64,000 nt of DNA from JBCBAP01 sp038532435 (GCA_038532435.1 JBCBAP010000002.1:1-64000); one strand, 5' to 3'; positions 43,108 through 51,901 are shown, numbered from the stretch's first letter. Translations and numbers: made by a program. The notes: generated by a model not told the origin, from the letters alone.

Positions 43108-44847
43108 TCAGTCGCCGAGGGCGACGCCCTCTCGCCGTTTGTCTGCTGCGCCGATGAGCGCGTCGTCGGTGATCTGGATCACGTGGAGGCCGGAGTTGAG
43201 GTTGCGCACGTTGATGCCGTGGCCCTTCTCCTCCAGCACGGCCTGCCACGCGACCGCGTCTGACCCTTCCTCCAGATCCGTGTCGCCGTTGCGGTTGACC
43301 ACATGGCCCTGATCGATGGCCGTCTGGGGATCCATGCCGAAATCAAGGATGCGCACGATGTTCGCCGCGACATAGTTGATGATCCGGCTGCCCCCGGGCG
43401 AGCCGATCAGCAGAACCGGGGCACCGTCCTGCATGACGATCGTCGGCGACATGGAGGACCGGGGCCGCTTGCCGCCCTCGACCCGGTTCGCGATCTTGCG
43501 CCCGTCAGCTTCAGGCGCGCGGGAGAAATCGGTGAGTTCGTTGTTCAGAAGGAACCCGTTCGTCATCACCCGGGAGCCGAAGCCTGTCTCGATGGTCGTG
43601 GTCATGGACACCATGTCGCCGTAGCTGTCCACGATCACGAAATGAGAGGTCCCGGGGCGCTCAAGCTGGGTATCCGGAGAGAGGAGCAGGGTTTCGTCGT
43701 GGGGTGGCTCGCCCGGCACGCCCTTCTCCATCGCTGCTGCCGCGTCGATGAGGGCCGACCGGTCCGTGAGGTAGTCCCCGTCGACGAGGCCCCTGGTCGG
43801 CATGTCCACATAGTCCGCGTCGGCCATGTAGAGACCCCGGTCCGCGTAGGCGAGCTTCGCCGCCTCCGCGTAGAGGTGCCAGGCCTCCGCGGAGTTTCCG
43901 AGGCCGGTCATGTCGAAAGGTTCCAACATGCCGAGGATCTGCCCTACGGTGAGCCCGCCGGAGGTCGGCGGGCCCATGCCGCAGACCTCGTAGGACCGGT
44001 AGGGCACGCAGATCGGATCGCGGACCTTCACCTCATAGGCAGCGAGATCCTCCATCGTGAGAATCCCTGCGTTGATGTCGGTCTTGACCGCCGCCACGAT
44101 GTCCCCGGCAATCACCCCGGTGTAGAAGGGGGCCGACCGCTCCGCAGCGACAAGGCGCAAGGTGCGCGCGAAGTCGGGGTTCTTCAGCAACGTGCCTGCG
44201 ACCTTCGGACTTCCATCCGCGTTGAAAAAGTAGGAGGCCGTGGGCTCGAACCGGTCGAGCGACCTCTCCTGCGCACCGGCGATGCTGTCTGCCATGCGCG
44301 GGCTGATCTCGAACCCGGCCTCCGCCAGATCGATGGTCGGGGCGAGGAGATCGGCCCAGGGCAGGCGCCCGTGCAGGGCGTGCATCTCATCGAGGAGCTT
44401 CAACGTGCCGGGAACACCGACGGAGCGGCCGCCGACGACGGCGTCCCACCAGCCGACAGGCTCCCCGTCCGGGCCGAACCAGTAGGTCTCGTCCGCCTCC
44501 AGCGGGGCACGTTCCCGTCCGTCGAGGGTCATGAGAGCGCCTGCGGACGCGTCCCAGTAGAGAAGGAACGCCCCTCCGCCGATACCGGAGCTTTGCGGCT
44601 CCACCAGATTGAGCATGATCTGGACGGCGACGGCGGCATCCGCCGCCGAGCCCCCGGCGGCGAGGACGTCATAGCCTGCCTGTGCTGCGATTGGATTGGC
44701 TGCGGCAACCATGAATTCCTGTGCCCGCACCGCAGCGTTGCTGGCGATTGCGGTGGTTTCCTCGGGCTGCACCGCCTCTTGCGCGATGCCACCCGATGCC
44801 GCCACGAGGGCCGTTCCGGCCAGCAGGCCCCTGATTACTTGTCGCAT
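43108..44847 (-). CDS. ggt: Gamma-glutamyltransferase
   Basis: Periplasmic N-terminal-nucleophile enzyme that hydrolyses or transfers gamma-glutamyl groups, mainly from glutathione. The 579-residue precursor has a signal peptide (LLAGTALVAASGGIAQ), then ANPIAAQAGYDVLAAGGSAA and the processing site before the catalytic Thr in RPGTSHFVIVD. The later SSMSPTIV and GSPGGSRIINYV motifs bind substrate. ATG 44847 follows GAGGAG by seven bases. It is divergent from the dctP gene. Confidence 0.95.
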   Translation of the reverse strand: MRQVIRGLLAGTALVAASGGIAQEAVQPEETTAIASNAAVRAQEFMVAAANPIAAQAGYDVLAAGGSAADAAVAVQIMLNLVEPQSSGIGGGAFLLYWDASAGALMTLDGRERAPLEADETYWFGPDGEPVGWWDAVVGGRSVGVPGTLKLLDEMHALHGRLPWADLLAPTIDLAEAGFEISPRMADSIAGAQERSLDRFEPTASYFFNADGSPKVAGTLLKNPDFARTLRLVAAERSAPFYTGVIAGDIVAAVKTDINAGILTMEDLAAYEVKVRDPICVPYRSYEVCGMGPPTSGGLTVGQILGMLEPFDMTGLGNSAEAWHLYAEAAKLAYADRGLYMADADYVDMPTRGLVDGDYLTDRSALIDAAAAMEKGVPGEPPHDETLLLSPDTQLERPGTSHFVIVDSYGDMVSMTTTIETGFGSRVMTNGFLLNNELTDFSRAPEADGRKIANRVEGGKRPRSSMSPTIVMQDGAPVLLIGSPGGSRIINYVAANIVRILDFGMDPQTAIDQGHVVNRNGDTDLEEGSDAVAWQAVLEEKGHGINVRNLNSGLHVIQITDDALIGAADKRREGVALGD

Positions 44848-45082
44848 CGCACATCTCCTCTTGCTGGGTACCCGCAGAGGTTGAGCCAAAGCCGCGGGGG
44901 GATCAACCCATCGTGGCGCGTGTCCGATCTGATGGCCCCGGAGTGCCCGCCTTCCCCAGCCCGACATCCCGCTCATCAGTGCCGGTCTTTGCGACGCGTC
45001 GGACCCTTGACGCCGCGCCCGCCGCGGGCAAACTTGCGCCAGGAAAAAAGGCGGATGCACCGCATCCCGAAGGGAGGACTCC

Positions 45083-46123
45083 ATGAATTTTCGTCTTTCA
45101 ACCGTGCTCGCGGGGGCGGTCGCGCTGACGCTCGGCGCCGGGTCGGCGCTCGCGCAGGATGTGACCCTGCGCTTCCAGCACTTCATCTCGAATGCGGGCT
45201 CCGTGCCCAAGTACTTCATGATCCCCTGGGGGGAGAAGATCGAGGCGGAGTCTGGCGGTCGGATCGACTTTGAGCTCTACCCGTCCATGCAGCTTGGTGG
45301 CGCGCCGCCGGCGCTCTACCAGCAGATCGCGGACGGCGTGATCGACGGCGGCTGGTTCATCCCCAGCTACACCCCCGGACGGTTTCCCTCAGCGGAGGTG
45401 TTCGAGCTGCCCTTCGTGAGTTCGAAAAACGCCGAAGAAAGCTCCCGCGCCGCATGGGAGTACTACGTCAAGTACATGCAGGAGGAGTTCAAGGACATCA
45501 AAGTCCTCGCTGTGCATGTCCACGGCCCCGGCATCATCCATACCAAGGGGCGCACCGTCGAAAGCATTGAGGATATGGCGGGGCTCAAGCTGCGCGGTCC
45601 CTCCCGCCAGGCAAACGCGCTCCTGAGCTCCATGGGTGTCACGCCCGTCGGCATGCCGGTGCCGCAGTTCCCCGAACAACTGTCCAAGGGCGTGGTCGAT
45701 GGCGGGGTCATCCCGTGGGAGATCGTGCCACCGCTCAAGGTGCACGAGCTTGCGACCGCGCATACGGAGATCGGGGGCGACCGGTCGCTCTACAACACGT
45801 TCTTTGTCTGGGCGATGAACCCGGACAGCTACGAGGCTCTGCCCGATGACCTCAAGGCGGTGATCGATGCCAACTCCGGCCTCGAAGCGTCCGCCTTTGC
45901 CGGCCGCGCGATGGACACGGGCGACGTCCCGGGACGGGAGACCACGGTCGCGACCGGCAACACCATCGTGACCCTCGACGAGGCGGAAACCTCCCGCTGG
46001 CGTGAGAAGGCAGATCCGGTGATCGACGCCTGGCTCTCCGAGATGAACGACCGCGGCCTGCCCGGTGAGGCGATGCTCGACGACGCCCGCGCGCTCGTCG
46101 CCGAACACAGCTCGGGTAGCTGA
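45083..46123 (+). CDS. TRAP transporter substrate-binding protein (DctP family)
   Basis: Periplasmic binding protein of 346 residues with a clear signal peptide (LAGAVALTLGAGSALAQ). The mature part has the DctP-fold pattern: QHFISNAGSVPKYFMIPW, GGRIDFELYPSMQLGG, LKLRGPSRQANALLSSMG with the carboxylate-binding Arg, and FFVWAMNPDSYEALP. The membrane subunits DctQ and DctM are not beside it, so it is an orphan here. The ligand cannot be told. Confidence 0.92.
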   Translation: MNFRLSTVLAGAVALTLGAGSALAQDVTLRFQHFISNAGSVPKYFMIPWGEKIEAESGGRIDFELYPSMQLGGAPPALYQQIADGVIDGGWFIPSYTPGRFPSAEVFELPFVSSKNAEESSRAAWEYYVKYMQEEFKDIKVLAVHVHGPGIIHTKGRTVESIEDMAGLKLRGPSRQANALLSSMGVTPVGMPVPQFPEQLSKGVVDGGVIPWEIVPPLKVHELATAHTEIGGDRSLYNTFFVWAMNPDSYEALPDDLKAVIDANSGLEASAFAGRAMDTGDVPGRETTVATGNTIVTLDEAETSRWREKADPVIDAWLSEMNDRGLPGEAMLDDARALVAEHSSGS

Positions 46124-46129
46124 CATGGA

Positions 46130-46159
46130 GGGGGTCGGCCGCCAGTCGGCCGATCCCCC
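46130..46159 (+). terminator. Terminator-like hairpin after the TRAP binding protein
   Basis: GGGGGTCGGCCG (46130-46141) pairs with CGGCCGATCCCCC (46147-46159), with one bulged A and a CCAGT loop. It begins seven bases after the dctP stop. The following sequence is only weakly T-rich. Confidence 0.6.
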
Positions 46160-46586
46160 GACAGGTCTTGTTGTCGAGCAGACCGCATCTTGGGATCGGC
46201 GCAGGGCCAGCCGGGTGGCACGAAGACACACGAAAATCGCTTTTGCCTCTGTGCGGGATGATGGGTCGAAACCTGGCGTTTGGTGCAACGATCGGATCCG
46301 ACCACTCAGTTTTGCGCGCATCTCAAACCCGCAGGCAAATCGCCTGTACTGCTCTCGCTGAGGCAACCCATAAGCTCCAGGTGCACGTCTTGGTGTGACG
46401 AAGCGTGTCCTTGTGGGGAGCGATCTACGTCCCCGGACCGGCAGCACCTTCACTTGCGATCATAGATTTGGTCAGCGCTTCCGTTCCGGACGTTGTGCGC
46501 ACTAAAATCGTCTCAAAGCTGCTTCTATTTCAGTTCAATAAAGAAATTTTCCCGATTATGTCCTTTGATCGTGCCATAGTTCGTCA
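46160..46586. other. Non-coding stretch with no recognisable gene
   Basis: About 430 bases between the dctP hairpin and the promoter of the YciI-sigma unit. I see no gene. The second half is visibly lower in GC (for example around 46500-46560), which suits promoter DNA. A reading frame from 46405 runs into the YciI gene but has no family-like sequence before 46630. Confidence 0.5.
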
Positions 46587-46614
46587 TGTCTGTGAAAGCG
46601 CCGACGCTTTCGAC
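46587..46614 (+). promoter_or_regulatory. Candidate ECF42-type promoter of the yciI-sigma unit
   Basis: TGTCTG (46587-46592) and CGAC (46611-46614) are 18 bases apart, similar to the TGTCGA and CGA(T)C elements I recall for ECF42 targets. The spacer contains a perfect 7-bp inverted repeat GAAAGCG/CGCTTTC (46594-46600 and 46605-46611). The ATG of yciI is 16 bases downstream. Confidence 0.4.
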
Positions 46615-46629
46615 AACAGGAGAACCACT

Positions 46630-46974
46630 ATGCGTTACACGTTCTTGACGTATTCGAGACCCGAAGACTTCGCCAATGTGCCGCCCCAGGAGCTTGGACA
46701 GCTCAAGGGCCTCTTCGGAGCCTATATCGGCGCGTTGAAAGAGGCAGGCATTCTCGTCGCCACGGACTGGCTTCAGCCGGTCAGCGCGGCGACCACCGTG
46801 TCGGATGGCGGCAACCGGATCCAGGACGGACCCTTTGCTGAGTCCAAGGAGACGCTGGGAGGCTACATGACGGTGGAGGTGCCGGACCTCGACGCGGCAA
46901 TCTCCTGGGCCAAAAAGTGCCCGATGGCCAAGTATGGCGCCGTCGAAATCCGCCCCACGGCGATGGAAGCCTAG
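46630..46974 (+). CDS. YciI/DGPF-domain protein
   Basis: The 114-residue protein has the YCII-related fold with the eponymous DGPF motif in GGNRIQDGPFAESKETLGGY, and the ATDWLQPVS segment before it. DGPF proteins are encoded next to ECF42 sigma factors and are presumed to be their regulated partners or enzymes, without a proven reaction. The ATG follows AGGAG. Its stop overlaps the GTG start of the sigma factor by one base, so translation is coupled. Confidence 0.93.
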   Translation: MRYTFLTYSRPEDFANVPPQELGQLKGLFGAYIGALKEAGILVATDWLQPVSAATTVSDGGNRIQDGPFAESKETLGGYMTVEVPDLDAAISWAKKCPMAKYGAVEIRPTAMEA

Positions 46975-48170
46975 TGAACGCCGATGCGCGCATGACCGAT
47001 GTCATGCGCGCCTCCTACGGGCGTCTGCTCGCCCTTCTGTCCAGCCGTACCGGTGACATCCTGCTCGCCGAAGACGCGCTTTCCGACGCATTTGCCAAGG
47101 CGCTGATCCATTGGCCGAAGGAGATGCCGGGCAATCCGGAGGCGTGGCTGCTGACCGTTGCGCGAAACCGGGTGATCGACATGGCGCGGCGAGACGCCCG
47201 CATCGACTTCCGCAACGATGTTCCCGAGCCCGGCGCGCCCGCGCCTGCCATGGACGACTTCCCGGACGAACGCCTGAAGCTCATGTTCGTCTGCGCCCAT
47301 CCGGCGATTGATGTCCGGATACACACCCCGCTCATGCTGCAGACCGTCCTGGGGCTGGAGGCGGAGGTCATCGCGCAGGCCTTCCTCCTGCCGCACACGA
47401 CCATGGCCAAGCGGCTGGTCCGCGCAAAGCGGAAGATCCGGGACGCAGGCGTCGCCTTCCAGATCCCCGAACCGGAAGAACTGCCTCCGCGAGTGTCCGG
47501 GGTTCTGGAGGCAATCTACGGCGCGTTCTCTCGGGACTGGCTGGGGGCCGGGGCGCTGGCTGAAGAAGCGTTCTATCTCGCCTCTCTGCTCGCGGAGCTG
47601 ATGCCCGACAATGCGGAGGTGCTGGGCCTTGCCGCCGTGATTGCCTACACCCTTTCCCGCGAAGACGCCCGGGTACAGGATGGCGTGTTCGTCCCTCTTG
47701 AGGAGCAGGACACGGCAAAGTGGGACGGACGCCTCCTCCAGATCGCGCGGAGTTATCTGGAGCGGGCACAAGCGCAGAATGATCTCGGGCGGTTTCAGCT
47801 TGAGGCGGCGATTCAGGCCGTTCATGCGGACCGCATCTGGACCGGCGTGACGAACTGGGATGCGCTCGTGCAGCTTCATCTGGGCCTGTCGCGCGTGGCG
47901 CCGACAATCGGCGGGACGGTCGGATATGCGGCGGCGCTGGGCAAGGCGATCGGGCCGGAGGAGGGGCTGGAGGCCCTTTGCTCCATCGATGCCGAAGTCC
48001 GCGCCGGTTTCGCACCCGCCGAGGCCACGAGAGCCTATCTGCTGAGCGAGCTTGGCAGACCGGAGGAGGCCCTTGCCGCGGCCCGGAAGGCCATATCGCT
48101 GACCGTCGAACCACCCTTGCGCCAGTACCTTCAAGCGAAGAGCGCGGCACTCGCTGCCGAACTGACCTAG
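46974..48170 (+). CDS. ECF RNA polymerase sigma factor with C-terminal extension (ECF42 type)
   Basis: The 398-residue protein starts with GTG. Sigma region 2 covers about residues 8-72 (AEDALSDAFAKALIHWP, NPEAWLLTVARNRVIDMARR) and region 4 about 110-165 (LMLQTVLGLEAEVIAQAF, TMAKRLVRAKRKIRDAGV). The remaining ~220 residues form the DUF6596/TPR-like extension of ECF42 factors (FQLEAAIQAVHADRIWTGVT). No anti-sigma factor is adjacent, as expected for this group; the extension is thought to control activity. Confidence 0.92.
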   Translation: MNADARMTDVMRASYGRLLALLSSRTGDILLAEDALSDAFAKALIHWPKEMPGNPEAWLLTVARNRVIDMARRDARIDFRNDVPEPGAPAPAMDDFPDERLKLMFVCAHPAIDVRIHTPLMLQTVLGLEAEVIAQAFLLPHTTMAKRLVRAKRKIRDAGVAFQIPEPEELPPRVSGVLEAIYGAFSRDWLGAGALAEEAFYLASLLAELMPDNAEVLGLAAVIAYTLSREDARVQDGVFVPLEEQDTAKWDGRLLQIARSYLERAQAQNDLGRFQLEAAIQAVHADRIWTGVTNWDALVQLHLGLSRVAPTIGGTVGYAAALGKAIGPEEGLEALCSIDAEVRAGFAPAEATRAYLLSELGRPEEALAAARKAISLTVEPPLRQYLQAKSAALAAELT

Positions 48171-48261
48171 CGCCGCTCAGGTTTCCGACACGGTTCGCTC
48201 TTCCCGTGGTGACAGGGCGGAGCAGACTTCCGCCCCATCAAGGTGCCGTGGAGAAAAGCGG

Positions 48262-48648
48262 TCACTTCACCCAGTAGGGGCTTGCCATGGCGAAGCCAGG
48301 CTCACCCGCCAGCAGCTTCCCGGCCTCGGCCATGTAAGCCGAGAACCATGGGGACTGTGCGTTCGCCTCGAATGCGGCCTGTGTCGCGTAAACCTCGGTG
48401 ATGTGCACCGTGTCCGGGTCGCCCATGTCGAGCGCGAAGACATAGCTCACATGTTCGACGTTCTGCTCTGCGCGGGTTCTTAGGTGCGCCTCCCAAAGAG
48501 CAACCAGGCTGTCGCGCTGCCCGGGCTGCGTCTTGATCGTGAGGAACAGCGCAACTTCTCCGGCGGGCATCTCCTCCGCCTGTGCGGATGTTAGGCCAAG
48601 GGCAATGACTGCGGCCAGAGCGGCGACTTTGAATGCGGGTCCGATCAT
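48262..48648 (-). CDS. Secreted antibiotic biosynthesis monooxygenase (ABM)-like protein
   Basis: The 128-residue precursor starts at ATG 48648 after GGAGAG, with a signal peptide (KVAALAAVIALGLTSAQA). The mature ~100 residues form an ABM ferredoxin-like domain: ALFLTIKTQPGQRDSLVALW, SYVFALDMGDPDTVHITEVY and SPWFSAYM. Such domains occur in quinol monooxygenases such as YgiN; a signal peptide is unusual. The substrate is unknown. Confidence 0.8.
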   Translation of the reverse strand: MIGPAFKVAALAAVIALGLTSAQAEEMPAGEVALFLTIKTQPGQRDSLVALWEAHLRTRAEQNVEHVSYVFALDMGDPDTVHITEVYATQAAFEANAQSPWFSAYMAEAGKLLAGEPGFAMASPYWVK

Positions 48649-48783
48649 CGGTCTCTCTCCTGTTTTGGATGAAGGGCACAGCGCCTCTTCACCAACGTGA
48701 CGGTTGAGATCCGTGCGGAAGGACATCTCGCGAGTTTTTAGGCAATCCCGCGCTCATGCTCTAAGCTAACCCGGCCTGGCAAA

Positions 48784-49788
48784 TTATGGCGCCTGAAAGC
48801 TTTGCCGGTATTCAGACGGTGACACGTTCAGCGACCGCAGGAAGGCCCGGCGCATGCGGTCCTCATCCATGAAGCCGCATATCGTCGCGATCTGTTTCAG
48901 GCTCTTGGAAGACGCCTCCAGCAACTCGCGCGCCCGTTCGATGCGGAGCGCCTCGACCGCCTTTGCGGGTGTGGTCCCGAATGCCTTCGTGTAGGCCCGG
49001 GCGAAGTTTCGGGCGCTCATGCCTGCCCGGGCGGCGAGTGCTTCGACGGGCAATGGCGCATCGAGGTTCTCCTCCATCCACGCGTTCAGCGCGTCGAAGC
49101 GCCCCGCGCCGTCCCGCGCCTGACGTTGCAGGACCGGGCTGAACTGCGACTGGCCACCGGAGCGGACCATCTGCGCGACCATCGACCGGGCAACCGTCAG
49201 GGCAGAGGCGCGTCCGAAATCCTCGGACACGATCGCGAGGGCCATGTCGATGCCCGCAGTGATGCCCGCGGAGGTCCAGACGGTGCCATCGTTGATGTAG
49301 ATCGGATCGACCTCGACCGTCACGCGGGGAAAGAGTTCGGCGAGCATCTCGCAGTCCTCCCAATGTGTAACCGCGCGCCGTCCGTCGAGCAGCCCGGTGG
49401 CGGCGAGGACCAATGCACCGGAACAGACCGAGCACACGCGGTGCGCACCATCGGCAAGTTCCCTGATCGCAGCGACGAGCGTTGCGTTGCGCATACCGGG
49501 GATCGCGCCATCACCCCCCACGACCACCAGCGTGTGGATGTCGCGATGTGCCACGGAAGAGATCGGCTCGCTGGGAATGGAGACGACTGTGTTTGTCCCC
49601 GTCTGCTGCCCGTCGACGGACACGACCACACATTCATAGCCGTTGTCCTGCGTCGCCAGGTTCGGCGCGTGGGAGAAGACTTGGAGCGGCCCGACCAGAT
49701 CCAGCAGAACGAAGTCGGGATAGATCACGAAGACCACGAGCTTCGGGCGGTCATCGCTCGGTTTTCGTTTGGCAGTTTTTGCTGTCAT
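48784..49788 (-). CDS. GlxA family transcriptional regulator (DJ-1/PfpI plus AraC HTH)
   Basis: The 334-residue protein has an N-terminal DJ-1/PfpI-like domain (VVFVIYPDFVLLDLVGPLQV; CSVCSGALVLAATGLLDGRR with the nucleophile-elbow Cys) and a C-terminal AraC-type helix-turn-helix (ARAGMSARNFARAYTKAFG and ATICGFMDEDRMRRAF). Such regulators sense small nitrogen compounds or aldehydes. A palindrome lies directly in front of its start codon. It is divergent from DUF1272 and the phosphatase gene, the likeliest targets. Confidence 0.93.
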   Translation of the reverse strand: MTAKTAKRKPSDDRPKLVVFVIYPDFVLLDLVGPLQVFSHAPNLATQDNGYECVVVSVDGQQTGTNTVVSIPSEPISSVAHRDIHTLVVVGGDGAIPGMRNATLVAAIRELADGAHRVCSVCSGALVLAATGLLDGRRAVTHWEDCEMLAELFPRVTVEVDPIYINDGTVWTSAGITAGIDMALAIVSEDFGRASALTVARSMVAQMVRSGGQSQFSPVLQRQARDGAGRFDALNAWMEENLDAPLPVEALAARAGMSARNFARAYTKAFGTTPAKAVEALRIERARELLEASSKSLKQIATICGFMDEDRMRRAFLRSLNVSPSEYRQSFQAP

Positions 49789-49789
49789 A

Positions 49790-49805
49790 TTGGCATTTCT
49801 GCCAA
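49790..49805. promoter_or_regulatory. Palindromic operator candidate in the glxA-DUF1272 divergent promoter
   Basis: TTGGCATTTCTGCCAA is a perfect 6-bp inverted repeat with a TTTC centre. It begins one base before the glxA-type start codon, where it would cover the ribosome-binding and early leader region of that gene, and lies 45 bases upstream of the DUF1272 start. Confidence 0.5.
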
Positions 49806-49850
49806 ATGCGGATCACGTAGTCTACCAGCACATGAACAGGAGGTGTCGGA

Positions 49851-50105
49851 ATGATGATGTTGAAACCAAACTGCGAATGCTGCGACCGGGACCTTCCGCC
49901 AGGGTCGACCGTCGCCAGGGTCTGCTCTTTCGAGTGCACGTTCTGCGCCGACTGCGCGGAGTACAGATTTGCCAACACCTGCCCAAACTGCGGCGGAAAC
50001 TTCGTGGAACGCCCGGTGCGGCCCGCGGACAAGCTGGCGCGGTATCCCGCCTCCACCAAGCGGTTCACCAAAGATCATGCCGAATGCGCCGATCTCTTCG
50101 CGTGA
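49851..50105 (+). CDS. DUF1272 family Cys-rich protein
   Basis: The 84-residue protein contains paired Cys motifs (CECCDRDLPP, CSFECTFCADCAE, CPNCGGNF) consistent with a zinc-binding treble-clef or rubredoxin-like fold. DUF1272 has no established function. AGGAGG lies seven bases before the ATG. It forms a two-gene unit with the downstream phosphatase, 15 bp apart, divergent from the GlxA-type regulator. Confidence 0.9.
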   Translation: MMMLKPNCECCDRDLPPGSTVARVCSFECTFCADCAEYRFANTCPNCGGNFVERPVRPADKLARYPASTKRFTKDHAECADLFA

Positions 50106-50120
50106 AAGGAAAGGTTGGAA

Positions 50121-50600
50121 ATGAGAGACCTTGAACACATTCTGAACTGGCGGCGGATCAATGCGCGCCTCACCACATCCGGGCAGCCCGACGCAGATCA
50201 GCTTGTCGAGCTTCGCGATCTCGGCACCACCCATGTCGTCAACCTGGGCCTCGGTCATGGAGAGGGTGCGCTGATCGACGAGGCGGAGAGGGTAGCGGCA
50301 CTCGGCATGTCCTACATCCACATCCCCGTGGATTTCGAGAAACCGACCGATAGGAACTTCGAGGTTTTTAGTCTGGCCCTGCAGAACAATCCGGAGGCCC
50401 GGATGCATGTGCACTGTATCTATAATGCACGGGTCAGCGCCTTTTTCTACCGCTACGCCAAGACCGGGGGCGAGATCTCCGAAGACCAAGCATCCTCCAT
50501 CATGGAAAGCATCTGGAGACCGGGCGACGACTGGGCTACCTTCATCGACAGGCCGGAGGCGAAGGGGGCTCCGAACCTCTACGCTGGTGAGGACTATTGA
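50121..50600 (+). CDS. Cysteine phosphatase-like protein (DSP/BLH type)
   Basis: The 159-residue protein has a tyrosine-phosphatase-like fold: INARLTTSGQPDADQLVELR (as in beta-lactamase-hydrolase-like or DUF442 phosphatases), THVVNLGL, and a P-loop HCIYNARV with the C-x5-R pattern. The general acid position is not obvious. The ATG follows a purine-rich leader. The natural substrate is unknown. It is downstream of DUF1272, both probably controlled by the GlxA-type regulator. Confidence 0.8.
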   Translation: MRDLEHILNWRRINARLTTSGQPDADQLVELRDLGTTHVVNLGLGHGEGALIDEAERVAALGMSYIHIPVDFEKPTDRNFEVFSLALQNNPEARMHVHCIYNARVSAFFYRYAKTGGEISEDQASSIMESIWRPGDDWATFIDRPEAKGAPNLYAGEDY

Positions 50601-51074
50601 ATGTAGTGGTCGCGCCGCCGGCGCGACGATACAGCTGTCGCTCGCGGTAGCTGACACAGCATAGCGATACTTGGCTCCAGATTGGAAATGAAGACAAGCT
50701 CAGCGGCCAATGCCGTTTCTGAGTGACCCGGTCTGGCCGGGTGGTTCGACGCGTTGACGACGCGGATGTATTCGGCTTGCAGCCTCTCTCAGCATCGGTC
50801 GCACGCCTGACACTCTCGGCTGAGAAAGGCAGGGCGGAAGGATGGCGACTGATCGAAGAACTAACTGAACGGGTTCGGTTTGAATTACGCTGCTTTTTGA
50901 GTTGAGGCGGTTTGGCGCAGAGAAATGATGACTACCTAGCTGAAGCCGGTGTTTCTTTGACGACCATCTATGAACTTCTAAATAAGATGTGGGTGAATGG
51001 TTATATGGCGATGCGACTAGCCTATTGACCCGAAGGTAGCCAATGTCGTGTGGTTCGGCTGAACATGAGGCGGA
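50601..51074. other. Gene-poor stretch, start of a lower-GC region
   Basis: Directly after the phosphatase stop is a strong hairpin, GTCGCGCC/GGCGCGAC (50609-50616 with 50620-50627), that may end transcription. The rest has only short frames, for example 50723-50905, with no family-like sequence. Base composition drops noticeably around 50900-51010. I see no gene. Confidence 0.5.
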
Positions 51075-51395
51075 TCAGGCGGAGTTCCCCTTGGTTGCAT
51101 GAACTACGGCATCTCCGGTTACAAAGGCTGCAAGCCCGGTAGATAAGTCATTTAGACCAAGAGAAATCAGAAGCAATGGATTGAAAAGAGTTCGTTCGCT
51201 AGCGGGGCTTTCGGAACTTTCATTTGGATCAAGATTGAGAACCAAGGCCGAAAGAGCAATAGGCCGAGTTTCTGAATAGTCTATGAAAGTCTGTGTCCCG
51301 TTCAGTCGGCAATTCGAAACACAAAGATCGTTTTTTGCATTCACAAAACGGTGCTTTGTCCGAATGGGCTTGCGCTGCTTGGAGAATTGGAGCAT
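51075..51395 (-). CDS. Hypothetical protein in the lower-GC region
   Basis: A 106-residue frame with no recognisable domain. Composition is unlike neighbours (many Asn, Ser and Lys; SETRPIALSALVLNLDPNES) and codon use is low in GC. The C-terminal half (FNPLLLISLGLNDLSTGLAA) might be a hydrophobic helix. No clear ribosome-binding site precedes the ATG at 51395 or the GTG at 51398. It may be a transferred gene or a chance frame. Confidence 0.35.
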   Translation of the reverse strand: MLQFSKQRKPIRTKHRFVNAKNDLCVSNCRLNGTQTFIDYSETRPIALSALVLNLDPNESSESPASERTLFNPLLLISLGLNDLSTGLAAFVTGDAVVHATKGNSA

Positions 51396-51462
51396 CACAT
51401 TGTCAGGCGAAGCTGCTTAAATGCCTTCGGCTATTTCTTCAAACAACTCCCGGGGCATGTGC

Positions 51463-51822
51463 ATGAGCATCGATCTCAGCAAACTCACTCTTGTTGAACT
51501 CAAGAAACTGGCAGCCAGTGTCGAGAAGGCGATTGCAACGGCGGAGGGAAAGCGGCTTCGAGAAGCGCGTCAGGCCGTGGAGAAGATCTCCAAGGAATAC
51601 GGCGTCCCCGTGACCGAGTTGCTTGCGCGCGGTGAAACCCCTACGCCCAAGAAGGCTCCGAAGAAAAAGAAAGCGAAAGCGGTCCCGCAGGCAAAATTCC
51701 GCAACCCGGCCGATCCGACCAAAACCTGGACGGGCAAGGGACGCCGCCCCGGCTGGTATGTCGAGGCCCTTGAGAACGGTGTATCCGAAGAGGACCTGCT
51801 CGTCTCCGGCGCTTCCAGCTAG
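51463..51822 (+). CDS. H-NS-like histone family protein (HvrA type)
   Basis: Nucleoid-associated protein of 119 residues. The N-terminal part (LSKLTLVELKKLAASVEKAI) forms the coiled-coil dimerisation region, a Lys-rich linker follows (KKAPKKKKAKA), and the C-terminal DNA-binding segment reads FRNPADPTKTWTGKGRRPGW. Such proteins bind AT-rich DNA and often silence transferred genes. ATG 51463 is favoured because CGGGG is seven bases upstream. Its place in a lower-GC segment next to a tRNA is suggestive. Confidence 0.93.
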   Translation: MSIDLSKLTLVELKKLAASVEKAIATAEGKRLREARQAVEKISKEYGVPVTELLARGETPTPKKAPKKKKAKAVPQAKFRNPADPTKTWTGKGRRPGWYVEALENGVSEEDLLVSGASS

Positions 51823-51880
51823 CTGCTTCTGTCTGGTGGGCGGGGTATCCCTCGCCCCATCGACGCCGCGGGCGAACGTC

Positions 51881-51901
51881 GCTTGCTAGGAACTAGCAAG
51901 C
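51881..51901 (+). terminator. Palindromic hairpin downstream of the H-NS-like gene
   Basis: GCTTGCTAG pairs perfectly with CTAGCAAGC around a GAA loop. It lies 58 bases after the stop codon. There is no T run. Confidence 0.5.

Noticed and set aside
43303..45273. 656-codon plus-strand frame opposite ggt
   Set aside because: Composition is that of an antisense frame, and it runs into the dctP gene out of frame.
46405..46629. N-terminal extension of the YciI protein
   Set aside because: The extension has no family similarity, while ATG 46630 has AGGAG at the right distance.
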